Position numbers and translations under genes: made by a program. Shown piece by piece: positions 1 through 7,894 of a DNA stretch of 64,000 bases. The notes under the pieces are model-generated. The model saw only the letters and a program-made list of their open reading frames with translations. It ran no database searches and was not told the DNA's origin. The number at the start of each line of letters is the position of its first letter. Within the stretch, counting starts at the first letter, position 1. Source of the stretch: Colwellia piezophila ATCC BAA-637 (lineage in GTDB: Bacteria > Pseudomonadota > Gammaproteobacteria > Enterobacterales > Alteromonadaceae); the NCBI RefSeq assembly GCF_000378625.1, contig NZ_KB905171.1:62001-126000 (forward strand), in the 5' to 3' direction.

Positions 1-36
1 GTAGAGGTTGTAGGGTAACAAGGTAGTCAATAATTT

Positions 37-318
37 ATGTCTTCAATGAGTAATAACCAGCAGAATTTGCCAAGTGATAATCAATCGGAGTCAGAGGAAC
101 GCAGACATACTTGTCCAAGTAAACATGCCTTATGGGCACAACTCAGTGTTGTTCAGCAAGCATCGGTAAGTTCCATGTATAACTATGGCTATGCACTTAG
201 CTTTATACGCACTGAAAATGCAGAAATGAATGTGGTCATGACACTTAATGAAGCGGTCATTGTTATTAATGAGGAAGGAGATATAGACACTCACGCTAAC
301 ATTCAAATCCGTAAATAA
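37..318 (+). CDS. Small hypothetical protein (93 aa)
   Basis: I do not recognise this protein. It has a polar, Ser/Asn/Gln/Glu-rich N-terminal third (residues 1-30), followed by a compact part with hydrophobic strands around residues 40-80. It has no signal peptide, membrane segment or cysteine motif. The ATG at 37 is preceded by AAGG at a rather long distance; an in-frame ATG at 46 is an alternative start. It is followed by a gap of 150 bp before the TPR protein gene. The continuous open frame and clean stop support a real gene, but its function is unknown. Confidence 0.55.
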   Translation: MSSMSNNQQNLPSDNQSESEERRHTCPSKHALWAQLSVVQQASVSSMYNYGYALSFIRTENAEMNVVMTLNEAVIVINEEGDIDTHANIQIRK

Positions 319-468
319 GGTCTATCACTAAATCACAATAGGTATTATTTTTAATTAAAAGCTAACCCTGCATCACCACCCGAACCGAAACACAGTTTGC
401 ACATATCTAATAGTGACCTAGACTTTAAAATTCAAGGGATAGTTTTTGAAAGAAAATAAGGTTATTCA

Positions 469-2634
469 TTGTCTGACTCAATATTCTCCGAGCTTAAAAG
501 GCGTAATGTATACAAGGTAGGTTTTGCTTATCTTGTATTGGCGTGGGTGGTAGTACAAGTTACCCAAGCAGCTGTGCCTGCATTCAATATGCCTGACTGG
601 ATGAACACTGTTGTCTTTTTCCTTGGCGTCATTGGTTTTCCTTTTGCGCTGTTTTTCGCCTGGGCTTTTGAAATTACCCCTGACGGTATAAAAAAAGAGT
701 CTGAAATTTCCCCCGAAGAATCAATTGCTGCGCATACCGGTCGTAAACTAGATTTTATCATTATCGGTTTGCTGATTGTCGGCATGACCTATTTCATTTA
801 TGAGAGCCGCTTTGAATCAAATTCGTCAGAGAGTGTGACTGATTTAACCGTTGAAATGAAAGGCTCAAATAAGGTTTCGAAAGATCCTAAAAATGCATCA
901 ATAGCTGCTTTATCACTGGCTGTTTTACCCTTTGTAAATATGAGTGATGATAAAAAACAAGACTATTTTGTCGATGGTTTAACAGAAGAATTACTCAATA
1001 GCCTTGCCCGTATCAAAGGGCTGAAAGTTACAGGTCGCACCTCTAGTTTTGCTTATAAAAATAAAAACATCGATTTAAGGGCTATAGCAAAAGAGCTCAA
1101 TGTGAATTATTTAGTAGAAGGAAGCGTGCGGAAAAGTGGTGAAAATATTCGCATTACGGTGCAATTGATTGATGCGGATTCGGGGGCACATTTATTTTCT
1201 GACATCTTTAACCGTAAATTAGTGGATATATTTGCTGTGCAAGAAGAGGTTAGCCAACAGGTCGCTTCCGCATTAAAACTGAACCTGCTGTACAAAGATA
1301 ATTATTACAGCTCTGCCCTGGAGTCTCTTGATTATATTGCGGTAGAGCAACTGGTTAAGGCCAGAGCCCTTGCTAAACTATATAACGAATATGGTATAAA
1401 CCAAGCAAAAGCTATTTTGATATCGCTGAATGAACAATATCCAGACACCCCTGAGATAATGGGCTTGTCAGTTTTTACCGCTATGCTGGAGATTTCCGCA
1501 ACGGCGAATGTCACTTTGACCTCAGAAGATTTAATACAGCTGGCACAACGGACCTTGGAACTACAACCTAGTAATGCCGATTCATTGTACACCTTAGCCG
1601 TGATCTTCGATGATTTTGAACAAACCTATCACCTTGCCGCTGAGTATTATAAAAAAGGTATACAGCAATACCCATCCCAAGAACAATTCCATATTGGTTA
1701 TTTTAGACTTATGCGCTTGCAATATATTCCTTGCTCAGAAATTCTTACCTATCTAGACTCAATACAGTTAAATATGCTCAGTGATGAACTTAGCAATCAA
1801 TTTCGTTTTTCAACGTTACGCTGCCTTGACCCCCAAGCCGCTGAACGTTTACAGCAATTAGCTACCACAGAAAACATTACAAAATTTGACTCTCCCCATG
1901 CCTCTGCACTTGAGGCTTTTAAGCAAGCAAGGGCTAGATATCAGAAAAACCCTAATCAACGGTTTCTCACAGGTTTAATAGGTTATTACTCGGCCTTAAA
2001 TGAGCGGGGAAAGGTTAAACAATTACTCCAGCAAGTCGATTTCAATAGTAAAGGCTTCTGGGCAGGCTTTAGCTTTGTTGGTGCCTATTTTGATGGTTAT
2101 TCACTACCCTATATGTCGATGGACAGGCTGTTTGATGCCAGACAAAATGACCAGTACTACGATCTTCATTATCAATATGCCTTGGTGATGTGGGATTTAG
2201 CGAAAAAAGAGGAAAAAACCAGTGCCTTTAGACGACGGATTTTGGCACTAGAGCCACCACAGTGGAGCATCGAGCACCTAAGAATGACCACTCCTTATTT
2301 AACCCTGTTACACCATATGGGCGACAGGGAACGGGTTAACCATTACACCAATAATTTACTACCCAAGTTAGCGGATTATCGAGAACGTCACCCTGAATCT
2401 TACTATTATTATAAATTGTTCGAGCCCCACTTCGTTCTTGCTACTCTTGCTGAAAACTTTAGTCTAGCGCAGCAATTACTAGATGACACTCCTCAAGACC
2501 ATGAATATTGGGTTTATGGCAAAACCGCTAAATACACCTTTGCAGACAAGCTGAATGTACCCGTTATAAAAGAATTTTTACAGAAAATTAAAACGGATAC
2601 TAAACGCGTCAGGAAAGAACTTGGCTTTGAATAA
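469..2634 (+). CDS. Membrane-anchored FlgO/TolB-N-like TPR protein
   Basis: This 721-residue protein probably has a regulatory or scaffold role at the inner membrane; the exact function is unknown. The N-terminus (FSELKRRNVYKVGFAYLVLA and following) is typical of a family in which a cytoplasmic start is followed by two closely spaced membrane helices (about residues 17-37 and 46-68) and a third near 95-112. Residues about 150-270 match the FlgO/TolB amino-terminal-like domain (LAVLPFVNMS, DGLTEELLN, NYLVEGSVRK). The rest is helical and TPR-like (about 300-700). In relatives this architecture is often fused to adenylate cyclase or winged-helix domains; none is present here. The start is TTG at 469, with AAGG at 458-461 as ribosome binding site; no nearby ATG gives a better start. 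Confidence 0.75.
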   Translation: MSDSIFSELKRRNVYKVGFAYLVLAWVVVQVTQAAVPAFNMPDWMNTVVFFLGVIGFPFALFFAWAFEITPDGIKKESEISPEESIAAHTGRKLDFIIIGLLIVGMTYFIYESRFESNSSESVTDLTVEMKGSNKVSKDPKNASIAALSLAVLPFVNMSDDKKQDYFVDGLTEELLNSLARIKGLKVTGRTSSFAYKNKNIDLRAIAKELNVNYLVEGSVRKSGENIRITVQLIDADSGAHLFSDIFNRKLVDIFAVQEEVSQQVASALKLNLLYKDNYYSSALESLDYIAVEQLVKARALAKLYNEYGINQAKAILISLNEQYPDTPEIMGLSVFTAMLEISATANVTLTSEDLIQLAQRTLELQPSNADSLYTLAVIFDDFEQTYHLAAEYYKKGIQQYPSQEQFHIGYFRLMRLQYIPCSEILTYLDSIQLNMLSDELSNQFRFSTLRCLDPQAAERLQQLATTENITKFDSPHASALEAFKQARARYQKNPNQRFLTGLIGYYSALNERGKVKQLLQQVDFNSKGFWAGFSFVGAYFDGYSLPYMSMDRLFDARQNDQYYDLHYQYALVMWDLAKKEEKTSAFRRRILALEPPQWSIEHLRMTTPYLTLLHHMGDRERVNHYTNNLLPKLADYRERHPESYYYYKLFEPHFVLATLAENFSLAQQLLDDTPQDHEYWVYGKTAKYTFADKLNVPVIKEFLQKIKTDTKRVRKELGFE

Positions 2635-2765
2635 TGTAATAACATGATGTATTCACAAAGTGCTATGACTTGATTAAATGTGATTTTTTTCCATGGTTGA
2701 TGCCTAACTCTAATTACACTGGCCTTATTAATCGCTAGGCTTGGTATTTGTTTTTCCTGCTTGGC

Positions 2766-3321
2766 GTCGCGGTGGCGACTACACCCAAGGGGCGACGTAC
2801 CGCCGCGCCTCCCCTTGGAACCCCTGCGACGCCCTACTCAGCAGAACATTCAATCAACAACTAGCGTAAACCACGATTCCTGCCGATTTATCTTCCCTGA
2901 ACAACGGCAGCCCTCGACGTCCTGTCTCGGGTCGAGGCCTACCCTTGCTAGTTGATGATTGAATTGCTGAGATGGGATTTGGTGTATTTAACTCCGTCCA
3001 TAAATCATAAGGAGTAAAAAGTTTTTGAGACGTTAGAAGTACAATATCTCAACAAGTACCCAATCTGCTTTAACAAACGATGAAATGAATGAAAGTGTTC
3101 ACGTATATTCATCATGACGCTGCATGGATGCAGCTTATTAGACAATGCAGGAGCATATTGTCCTGATGATGAATAAAGCGCTGTCGGCACATGGATGTGC
3201 CATCAGCGCTGTTACCTCGATAACACTTGAGTGAATTGAAGAATACGTTTGTTAGCAGCTCCGAGGGATTCCAAAGGGAGGCCGGAGGCAGTCTTCCTTT
3301 GGGTGTCGTCGCCACCGCGAC
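2766..3321. repeat. 556-bp gene-free element with long GC-rich inverted ends
   Basis: Left end 2766-2834 and right end 3253-3321 are imperfect inverted repeats of about 69 bp; both begin GTCGCGGTGGCGAC at the outside. Inside, 2843-2866 and 2945-2970 form a second inverted pair around a small hairpin (CCTCGAC/GTCGAGG). 3120-3135 and 3184-3199 are tight hairpins that both contain ATGGAT at the tip, and GACAAT/ATTGTC pairs near 3143-3164. No credible transposase is encoded, and the short reading frames through the ends are products of the GC-rich repeats. The layout fits a non-autonomous mobile repeat (MITE or a RAYT/REP-type structure); that class assignment is inference. Confidence 0.6.
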
Positions 3322-3436
3322 AAATCATTTAAATTTACTCTGCACCCATTTATTTAACGATCACATTTACCACAAAAGAGACATTAGCTATTACAGCTAG
3401 TTGGATAGGTTGGATAGGTTGGATTAGATTTTGTAT

Positions 3437-3525
3437 TGATAACGCTTTAGCTAAATAGGCTGCCGTAGGCAATACAGTGGAGTCCATTTTTTTTGGCAGG
3501 AACGCATGTAAGCGTATTGTTATGA
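3437..3525 (-). repeat. Putative degenerate attC site (site A)
   Basis: Read on the minus strand, the site starts at CATAAC, where it contains the stop codon of the gene upstream, and ends in GCGTTATC. The arms TAACGC...GGCTGCC and GGCAGG...GCGTATTGTTA can pair imperfectly. It is the weakest of the three attC-like sites, but position, length (about 89 bp) and the GCGTTA end match the other two. Confidence 0.45.
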
Positions 3526-4218
3526 AGGCTTTTCCGTCAGGTGCGAACGAATTTCTTGCACAATAGCTAAAGGCTCATCACCATGCCCTTTAGCGACGAT
3601 TTCACATGCATCTAGCAAGTAGTGTGTAATTAACGGAATGGATAAAAACTCTATTTCACTAGGGCTTTTTTTAAATAAACATTGGTTACTAAGCTTATTG
3701 GATTTCCCATCTTCTGTAATTCTGTTTAATAAGGAAAACACACCACTATGAGTATGAGCTGATAGTATGCAATACACTGAACTATAGACATCTTTTAGAT
3801 CAGCCTGAGTAAATTTTTCTGATATGGTTAAACAATAGAAATCTTGAGATGGACGATAAAGAGAGAATCTATCATTACGCAATTTTCGATATTGTTTTTG
3901 CTTTGTCTTAGCCTTAACAAGCTCTTTTTCACGATTATAGTATTCAGCCCATAAGTAGTTGACGTAATTCCCCTCTTTCTTCACATTTATAATATCAACA
4001 TAGATTTCTAGTACATTTCTAGTTATAGACTGTGTTGCGGCAAACTGATGTTGTTCAAGCAAAGTACCCAAAGCCTGACATTGTTCGACCATAGCTGCAA
4101 ATAACCCCATCATAGTTATATATGGAGCTTGCTTTGATTCTTGATACAATTCTTCAAATAGAGCAATCGAGAAATCAAGAACCTGATTTAATTCCTTTAC
4201 ATTTTCGTGATGTTCCAT
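3520..4218 (-). CDS. DUF5677-like protein, integron cassette gene
   Basis: This 232-residue soluble, mostly helical protein resembles the DUF5677 family, whose function is not established. A conserved-looking block near residue 155 (SAHTHSGVF) and a long basic helix with the KAKTKQKQYRKLRNDR stretch are the notable parts. There are no membrane segments or signal peptide. It lies in an integron-cassette setting: the stop codon overlaps the core of attC site A, and the ATG follows the end of attC site B within about 20 bp. Its AT-rich codon use resembles the neighbouring cassette gene. Assignment to DUF5677 is from memory of the family pattern, so it is moderate only. Confidence 0.6.
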   Translation of the reverse strand: MEHHENVKELNQVLDFSIALFEELYQESKQAPYITMMGLFAAMVEQCQALGTLLEQHQFAATQSITRNVLEIYVDIINVKKEGNYVNYLWAEYYNREKELVKAKTKQKQYRKLRNDRFSLYRPSQDFYCLTISEKFTQADLKDVYSSVYCILSAHTHSGVFSLLNRITEDGKSNKLSNQCLFKKSPSEIEFLSIPLITHYLLDACEIVAKGHGDEPLAIVQEIRSHLTEKPS

Positions 4219-4233
4219 TGAACCCTCATCTTC

Positions 4234-4331
4234 ATAACGCCCTGTTAACAGACAATAAAATAGTTGGTTAAAATAAGCGACGAAGGAGAAAAAACCAACT
4301 GTTATTTGTCCTTTTGACTGACTTGTTAACT
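4234..4331 (-). repeat. attC recombination site (site B)
   Basis: This is a long imperfect palindrome of about 98 bp between two reverse-strand genes. The arms starting TAACGCCCTG at 4235 and, on the other strand, TAACAAGTCAG from 4328 pair down to an inner perfect block, AGTTGGTT/AACCAACT. On the minus strand the site begins GTTAAC, which includes the TAA stop of the upstream gene, and ends GGGCGTTATGA just before the next ATG. This is the geometry of an integron attC. Confidence 0.72.
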
Positions 4332-4907
4332 GGCAGTCGGCGATCCCTTTGCTGACCCTAAACTTCCTTTGAATGCTTCATAATTCAGGTGGTTATGTTC
4401 AGAAACCTTTCTCAGTTCCACGAGTAGTGAGTTACAAAAATCTTGAATACAAGTTCTAGCACTTAAAACAAATTTTCTAGTTAAAAATGAATCCCAATCA
4501 TGTTCATAGCGAAAATGTGAACCATCATTTTTAAATGTAGTTTCATAGGTTGTCTGTACTACTTTTCCATGAGCTAACATATCTCTGTAACATCCTACTC
4601 TTTTGATTGTTTGATAAGGGTTCTCTCCCTTTTTCCAATTGAAGTTAGGGAGTTCATTGGTAATTACTTTTATTTTTTCTTCAATCCCTTTTCCTTTGAA
4701 ATTTTCTTTCTCATTTTTCCAAACTTCAGGTAATAACGCATACCCACAAAAGTTAATAAATGCTTCAAAAGCTAAATAGCTCATTAGGAGTGAAGGCATT
4801 ATGAAGTGGTATGAATCATCATTCTCATTTGATAATACCTTAGTGGCTGAACGCCATAAGAATTCATGCGTATATATTTCTTCTTCCACAACTGCCTGAT
4901 GAGTCAT
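4326..4907 (-). CDS. Probable HEPN-fold protein, integron cassette gene
   Basis: This 193-residue helical protein has CYRDMLAHGK near residue 110. This contains the Arg-x4-His pattern of HEPN domains, whose members are often RNases in toxin-antitoxin, abortive-infection or RNA-processing systems. A hydrophobic first helix (SLLMSYLAFEAFINFCGYAL, about residues 39-58) also fits the fold. The C-terminal tail GSLGSAKGSPTAS is encoded next to the attC and may have been added by recombination. The ATG at 4907 lies about 17 bp after the end of attC site C, and the stop lies in site B, so gene plus site B form one cassette. No antitoxin partner of the MNT nucleotidyltransferase type is adjacent. The RNase role is inference. 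Confidence 0.62.
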   Translation of the reverse strand: MTHQAVVEEEIYTHEFLWRSATKVLSNENDDSYHFIMPSLLMSYLAFEAFINFCGYALLPEVWKNEKENFKGKGIEEKIKVITNELPNFNWKKGENPYQTIKRVGCYRDMLAHGKVVQTTYETTFKNDGSHFRYEHDWDSFLTRKFVLSARTCIQDFCNSLLVELRKVSEHNHLNYEAFKGSLGSAKGSPTAS

Positions 4908-4922
4908 CGGTATCCCTGCCAG

Positions 4923-5023
4923 TTAACGCCCAAATAAGGGGCTGATTAATAGTTGGCTAAAATGTGAAGCAGAGCGAAACCTAGCCAACTGTTAGCAGTC
5001 CCACTTAATTTTCTTGTTAGGCA
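4923..5023 (-). repeat. attC recombination site (site C)
   Basis: This is the clearest attC of the three. On the minus strand it runs from GCCTAAC (matches RYYYAAC) at 5022 to GGGCGTTAACT near 4922. The arms pair over most of their length: AAATAAGGGGCTG against AAAATTAAGTGGGACTG, then the inner TAGTTGGCTA against TAGCCAACT. Its inner arm is nearly the same as that of site B, so the two belong to one attC family. Confidence 0.78.
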
Positions 5024-5053
5024 GTTGTAACGACAAACACCTGAATTCATGGG

Positions 5054-5296
5054 CTATTTATCAAGTTTTTTTAGTAATACTACAATGGTAATTATTGCTA
5101 CAAGTACAATAGAGCCAGCCTGAAAAGGACGATATTCAAAATAGGTTAAAACGCCAGACTTGAAAAAATTTGCATAACTCAGCCAAACAAAATCAAGAAT
5201 GAGAGTCACCACGATAGCCAATGTTAAAATAGGTCGTTGGTTCAGGTGATTTATAATCCCCATGAACATTTGAGATATTGTTTTATTTTCTTTCAT
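5054..5296 (-). CDS. Small two-helix membrane protein, cassette gene
   Basis: This 80-residue protein has two clear transmembrane segments (about residues 24-44 and 55-75), a short polar N-terminus and the lysine-rich end LLKKLDK, which predicts a cytoplasmic C-terminus. I do not recognise a family. The ATG at 5296 is preferred over an in-frame TTG at 5308 because the TTG has no better ribosome binding site. The gene lies upstream of attC site C on the same strand and is probably the third cassette. No attC is seen on its own 5' side, so either the array ends here or that site has decayed. Confidence 0.5.
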   Translation of the reverse strand: MKENKTISQMFMGIINHLNQRPILTLAIVVTLILDFVWLSYANFFKSGVLTYFEYRPFQAGSIVLVAIITIVVLLKKLDK

Positions 5297-5308
5297 ATTT
5301 ATTGCCAA

Positions 5309-5969
5309 TTACAACCTATTACGATGAATATACGCTTTACTGCCTAAAGCTTATTATGGATACGTCTTAGTAATGTCCGTACCATAAATATTAAATAATT
5401 TATATTAATATCCCATAATATCAATACATTAGAAACCGTAAATGATAACTTTTTTATAAATGGTTGGATGTTACTAAGAGACCTCAGTAATAAGCTAACG
5501 AAAAATAGATTAATTATCATAATTTCAAGTAGTTATAAAAGCATCATACTGGTTGAGTTGTGTTACTAAGACGTCTCAGTAACATCAGGTGAATATTTCA
5601 TTAGAAAATATATAGCAAAACATTTATTGCTAATGTCTCGAATGCGCACCAAGAAGCCCTTAACAAAAAAACTACTTCATTTGGAGTTCACTATTTTTTT
5701 GAATGAGATATTAAGGGCGGTAAGTACCACAAAGCGGTCTAAATTTTGGCTTGAATTTATCATCTATAATAGTCCGCTTCACAACATCGCGGTCATTGGT
5801 ACTTAATTAATTGAACGTTAACTTTATGCCATGAACGGTCTTTTATCGCACTACCCTGTAGACAGTAAACTAACCATCAAAATTTAATTGTTTGTACAAA
5901 TAATTGACATTATCTGCATTCTATTAGAATGTTACCAATTTGTACCGCTTGCAATTATAGGGACGTAGT
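5309..5969. other. Intergenic region with palindromes and left bracketing repeat
   Basis: I see no gene here. It holds TTACTAAGAGACCTCAGTAA (5471-5490) and TTACTAAGACGTCTCAGTAA (5563-5582), two copies of a near-perfect 20-bp palindrome, and a half copy near 5362-5374. The bracketing repeat at 5721-5798 is listed separately. The last 100 bp are the AT-rich leader of the GGDEF gene. Confidence 0.5.
5721..5798 (+). repeat. Left bracketing repeat L1
   Basis: This stretch is about three-quarters identical to 20167-20245, with shared blocks ACCACAAAGC, GAATTTATCA and TAATAGTCCGCT, then a GCGGTC end. Its TAATAGTCCGCTTCA core is the inverted counterpart of TGAAGCGGACGTTA in the right repeats at 7277-7365 and 21546-21633. 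It lies before the GGDEF gene. Confidence 0.6.
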
Positions 5970-7217
5970 GTGGCATTTCTCTCAAAGTTAATAAATACCA
6001 GTCGATTATCAAGAGTCTTATTGATTCGAATATTGCTATTTAGCGGGTTATTTACCGTAACAATTACCGCTGTCCAATTGTCATTAAATTATCAAAATGA
6101 GATAGAAGAATTACAAAAAAAATCTAAACAACGGGTTAACTCAAGCTCAGGTCATTTGACCCGATCAACCTGGGAGCTCGACACTCAACAAGTCATTCTT
6201 ATTGCTGGAGATTTGTTTCAATCAGGCCTTTTTAAATCTATAACTGTCAAAGGTAAAGATGGGTTTACAATAGTCTTTTTAGGTGAAAAAGACATAAAGG
6301 CTCAAGGGTGGCGGCAACCACTAATATTTGGATTTAGAGGACGATTTACAACAGTAGGAGCTATTGAAGTTAAAATTGATATCGACCCAATAAAACAAAA
6401 AATCATGGATGAGTTCATCATCATTCTTATTTCTCAGTTTATTAAGACCTTTTTTGTTTCCATTTTTATCCTCTTTATTATTCATAACTTGGTGATTCGT
6501 CATTTGAATGAAATATCTAACTGGCTAAATAGCTTTAAGCCAGAATCATCATTCAGTCCGCTTGCATTGGAAACTGATAAAGGCAGTGATAGCGAGATGG
6601 TTAAACTCAAATCGGCCATTAGTGAGATGGGACAGCAGGTGCATAAGCATACTATAGGGTTAGAAAAAGCTGTAGCTGAGCGCACTGCTGAATTAGAAAA
6701 ACTCGCATATACTGACAGCCTAACGGGTATTGCTAATAGAAACGCTTTTTTCCAAGCATCAAATGAAGAGTTAAGCCGTTCACGACGGTTATCATATGAT
6801 ATTGGCGTGATGATGTTAGATTTAGACCATTTTAAAGCAATCAACGATACCTATGGTCATGATGCTGGAGATGAAGTGCTTAAACAAGTATCCAAAGCAA
6901 TGAGTAATTGCTTACGAAAAGAAGACACCTTAGGCCGAATAGGAGGTGAAGAGTTTGCCATTATTACGCCCGGCGCTGATAAGGGGGGAATGCATAAACT
7001 AGCTTCACGATTACAACAGTCTATCGCGTTACTTAATTTTCCATTTCTACCAGAAGACAAAAATATCACCGTAAGTATTGGTTATACCAAAATCAGTAAT
7101 GATGAAAACTTTAAAGCAGCTCTAAAAAGAGCTGACGTACATTTATATACCGCAAAAGCTTCTGGCAGGAATACCTTTATAACGGATAAGGGATTTGTTC
7201 CTAGCATTGTGAATTAA
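5970..7217 (+). CDS. Membrane-bound GGDEF diguanylate cyclase
   Basis: This enzyme makes the second messenger cyclic di-GMP from two GTP at the inner membrane. In its 415 residues there is a first membrane helix at about 17-36, a periplasmic sensor region of about 110 residues, a second helix near 147-170, a short linker helix with a coiled coil (about 218-245) and a GGDEF domain. The active-site motif is GGEEF at residues 325-329, and RKED five residues before it is an intact inhibitory I-site, so product feedback is expected. The start is GTG at 5970 with AGGGA 7 bp upstream. The periplasmic part does not resemble a sensor fold I can name. The gene stands alone between the bracketing repeats L1 and R1. 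Confidence 0.9.
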   Translation: MAFLSKLINTSRLSRVLLIRILLFSGLFTVTITAVQLSLNYQNEIEELQKKSKQRVNSSSGHLTRSTWELDTQQVILIAGDLFQSGLFKSITVKGKDGFTIVFLGEKDIKAQGWRQPLIFGFRGRFTTVGAIEVKIDIDPIKQKIMDEFIIILISQFIKTFFVSIFILFIIHNLVIRHLNEISNWLNSFKPESSFSPLALETDKGSDSEMVKLKSAISEMGQQVHKHTIGLEKAVAERTAELEKLAYTDSLTGIANRNAFFQASNEELSRSRRLSYDIGVMMLDLDHFKAINDTYGHDAGDEVLKQVSKAMSNCLRKEDTLGRIGGEEFAIITPGADKGGMHKLASRLQQSIALLNFPFLPEDKNITVSIGYTKISNDENFKAALKRADVHLYTAKASGRNTFITDKGFVPSIVN

Positions 7218-7276
7218 GTTTTGAGGATAGCGTTTATGACCATCCAAAGAACGCTCCAAGTTGCCGCTTAGTATGA

Positions 7277-7365
7277 AGTCCCACAGGCAGCTTTGAGGCT
7301 TGAAGCGGACGTTAGGGTTAAGGTGTTGCTAACTTCCGCTTAGCGCACAGAGAAGTCATAAAAAC
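7277..7365 (+). repeat. Right bracketing repeat R1
   Basis: This stretch resembles 21546-21633: a GGCAGC block, TGAAGCGGACGTTA, then about 20 variable bases and CTTAGCGCAC followed by GTCAT. It is the inverted relative of L1 at 5721-5798 and lies just after the GGDEF gene. Confidence 0.6.
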
Positions 7366-7894
7366 AAATGAATGAGCCGTCATTTTTAGGTTCAACGTGA
7401 TCGTTTATAGGGCGTTATTTAAACCAAAATAATGATCTAAATCAACAATAACGCAACTGCTTTCGAAGTTACTTTACAACTATAAAGCTACTGCTTTATA
7501 GTAATTTTGTTCTCGAACGAACACTTTTTGTAATGGTTTTTTAGCTTGCCCATAAGCTAGTATGCCGATGCATTTCTTAACTTCTCCCAGTCAGGAAAAT
7601 TTCATCGGCTTTTTTATAGCCAAAATTTAGCAAATACTGCCAAGGTTGTCCTGCTCGTTAGCTCTGTTCTACTGAAAAAATTATCTTTAGCTATGAGGGG
7701 GCCCCATATTTCAAACGATATTTACCTATCGCCTCCATATTCTCTCAACCTCTAGCGCTAACATCTCTTAAAATTAAGTAGAACTCACTAGTTCACAGGG
7801 TATGAAGCGCGTAGACTGGTGACAATTCAATTTACCTGCTTGCTAGCTATTTCAACGTTACCGTCACCTTGTTAGCAAAAGACAAAGGAAGCTT
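7366..7894. other. Intergenic region, one terminator-like hairpin
   Basis: I see no gene. GCCGATG (7564-7570) pairs with CATCGGC (7603-7609), which is followed directly by six T. It could end a short untranslated RNA or a decayed gene. The region otherwise looks like leader DNA of the ABC exporter gene. Confidence 0.35.

Noticed and set aside
2761..3315. Short reading frames through the GC-rich ends of the 556-bp element
   Set aside because: They read through inverted repeats on both strands, lack ribosome binding sites and give low-complexity Pro/Arg/Leu peptides; they are by-products of the repeat.
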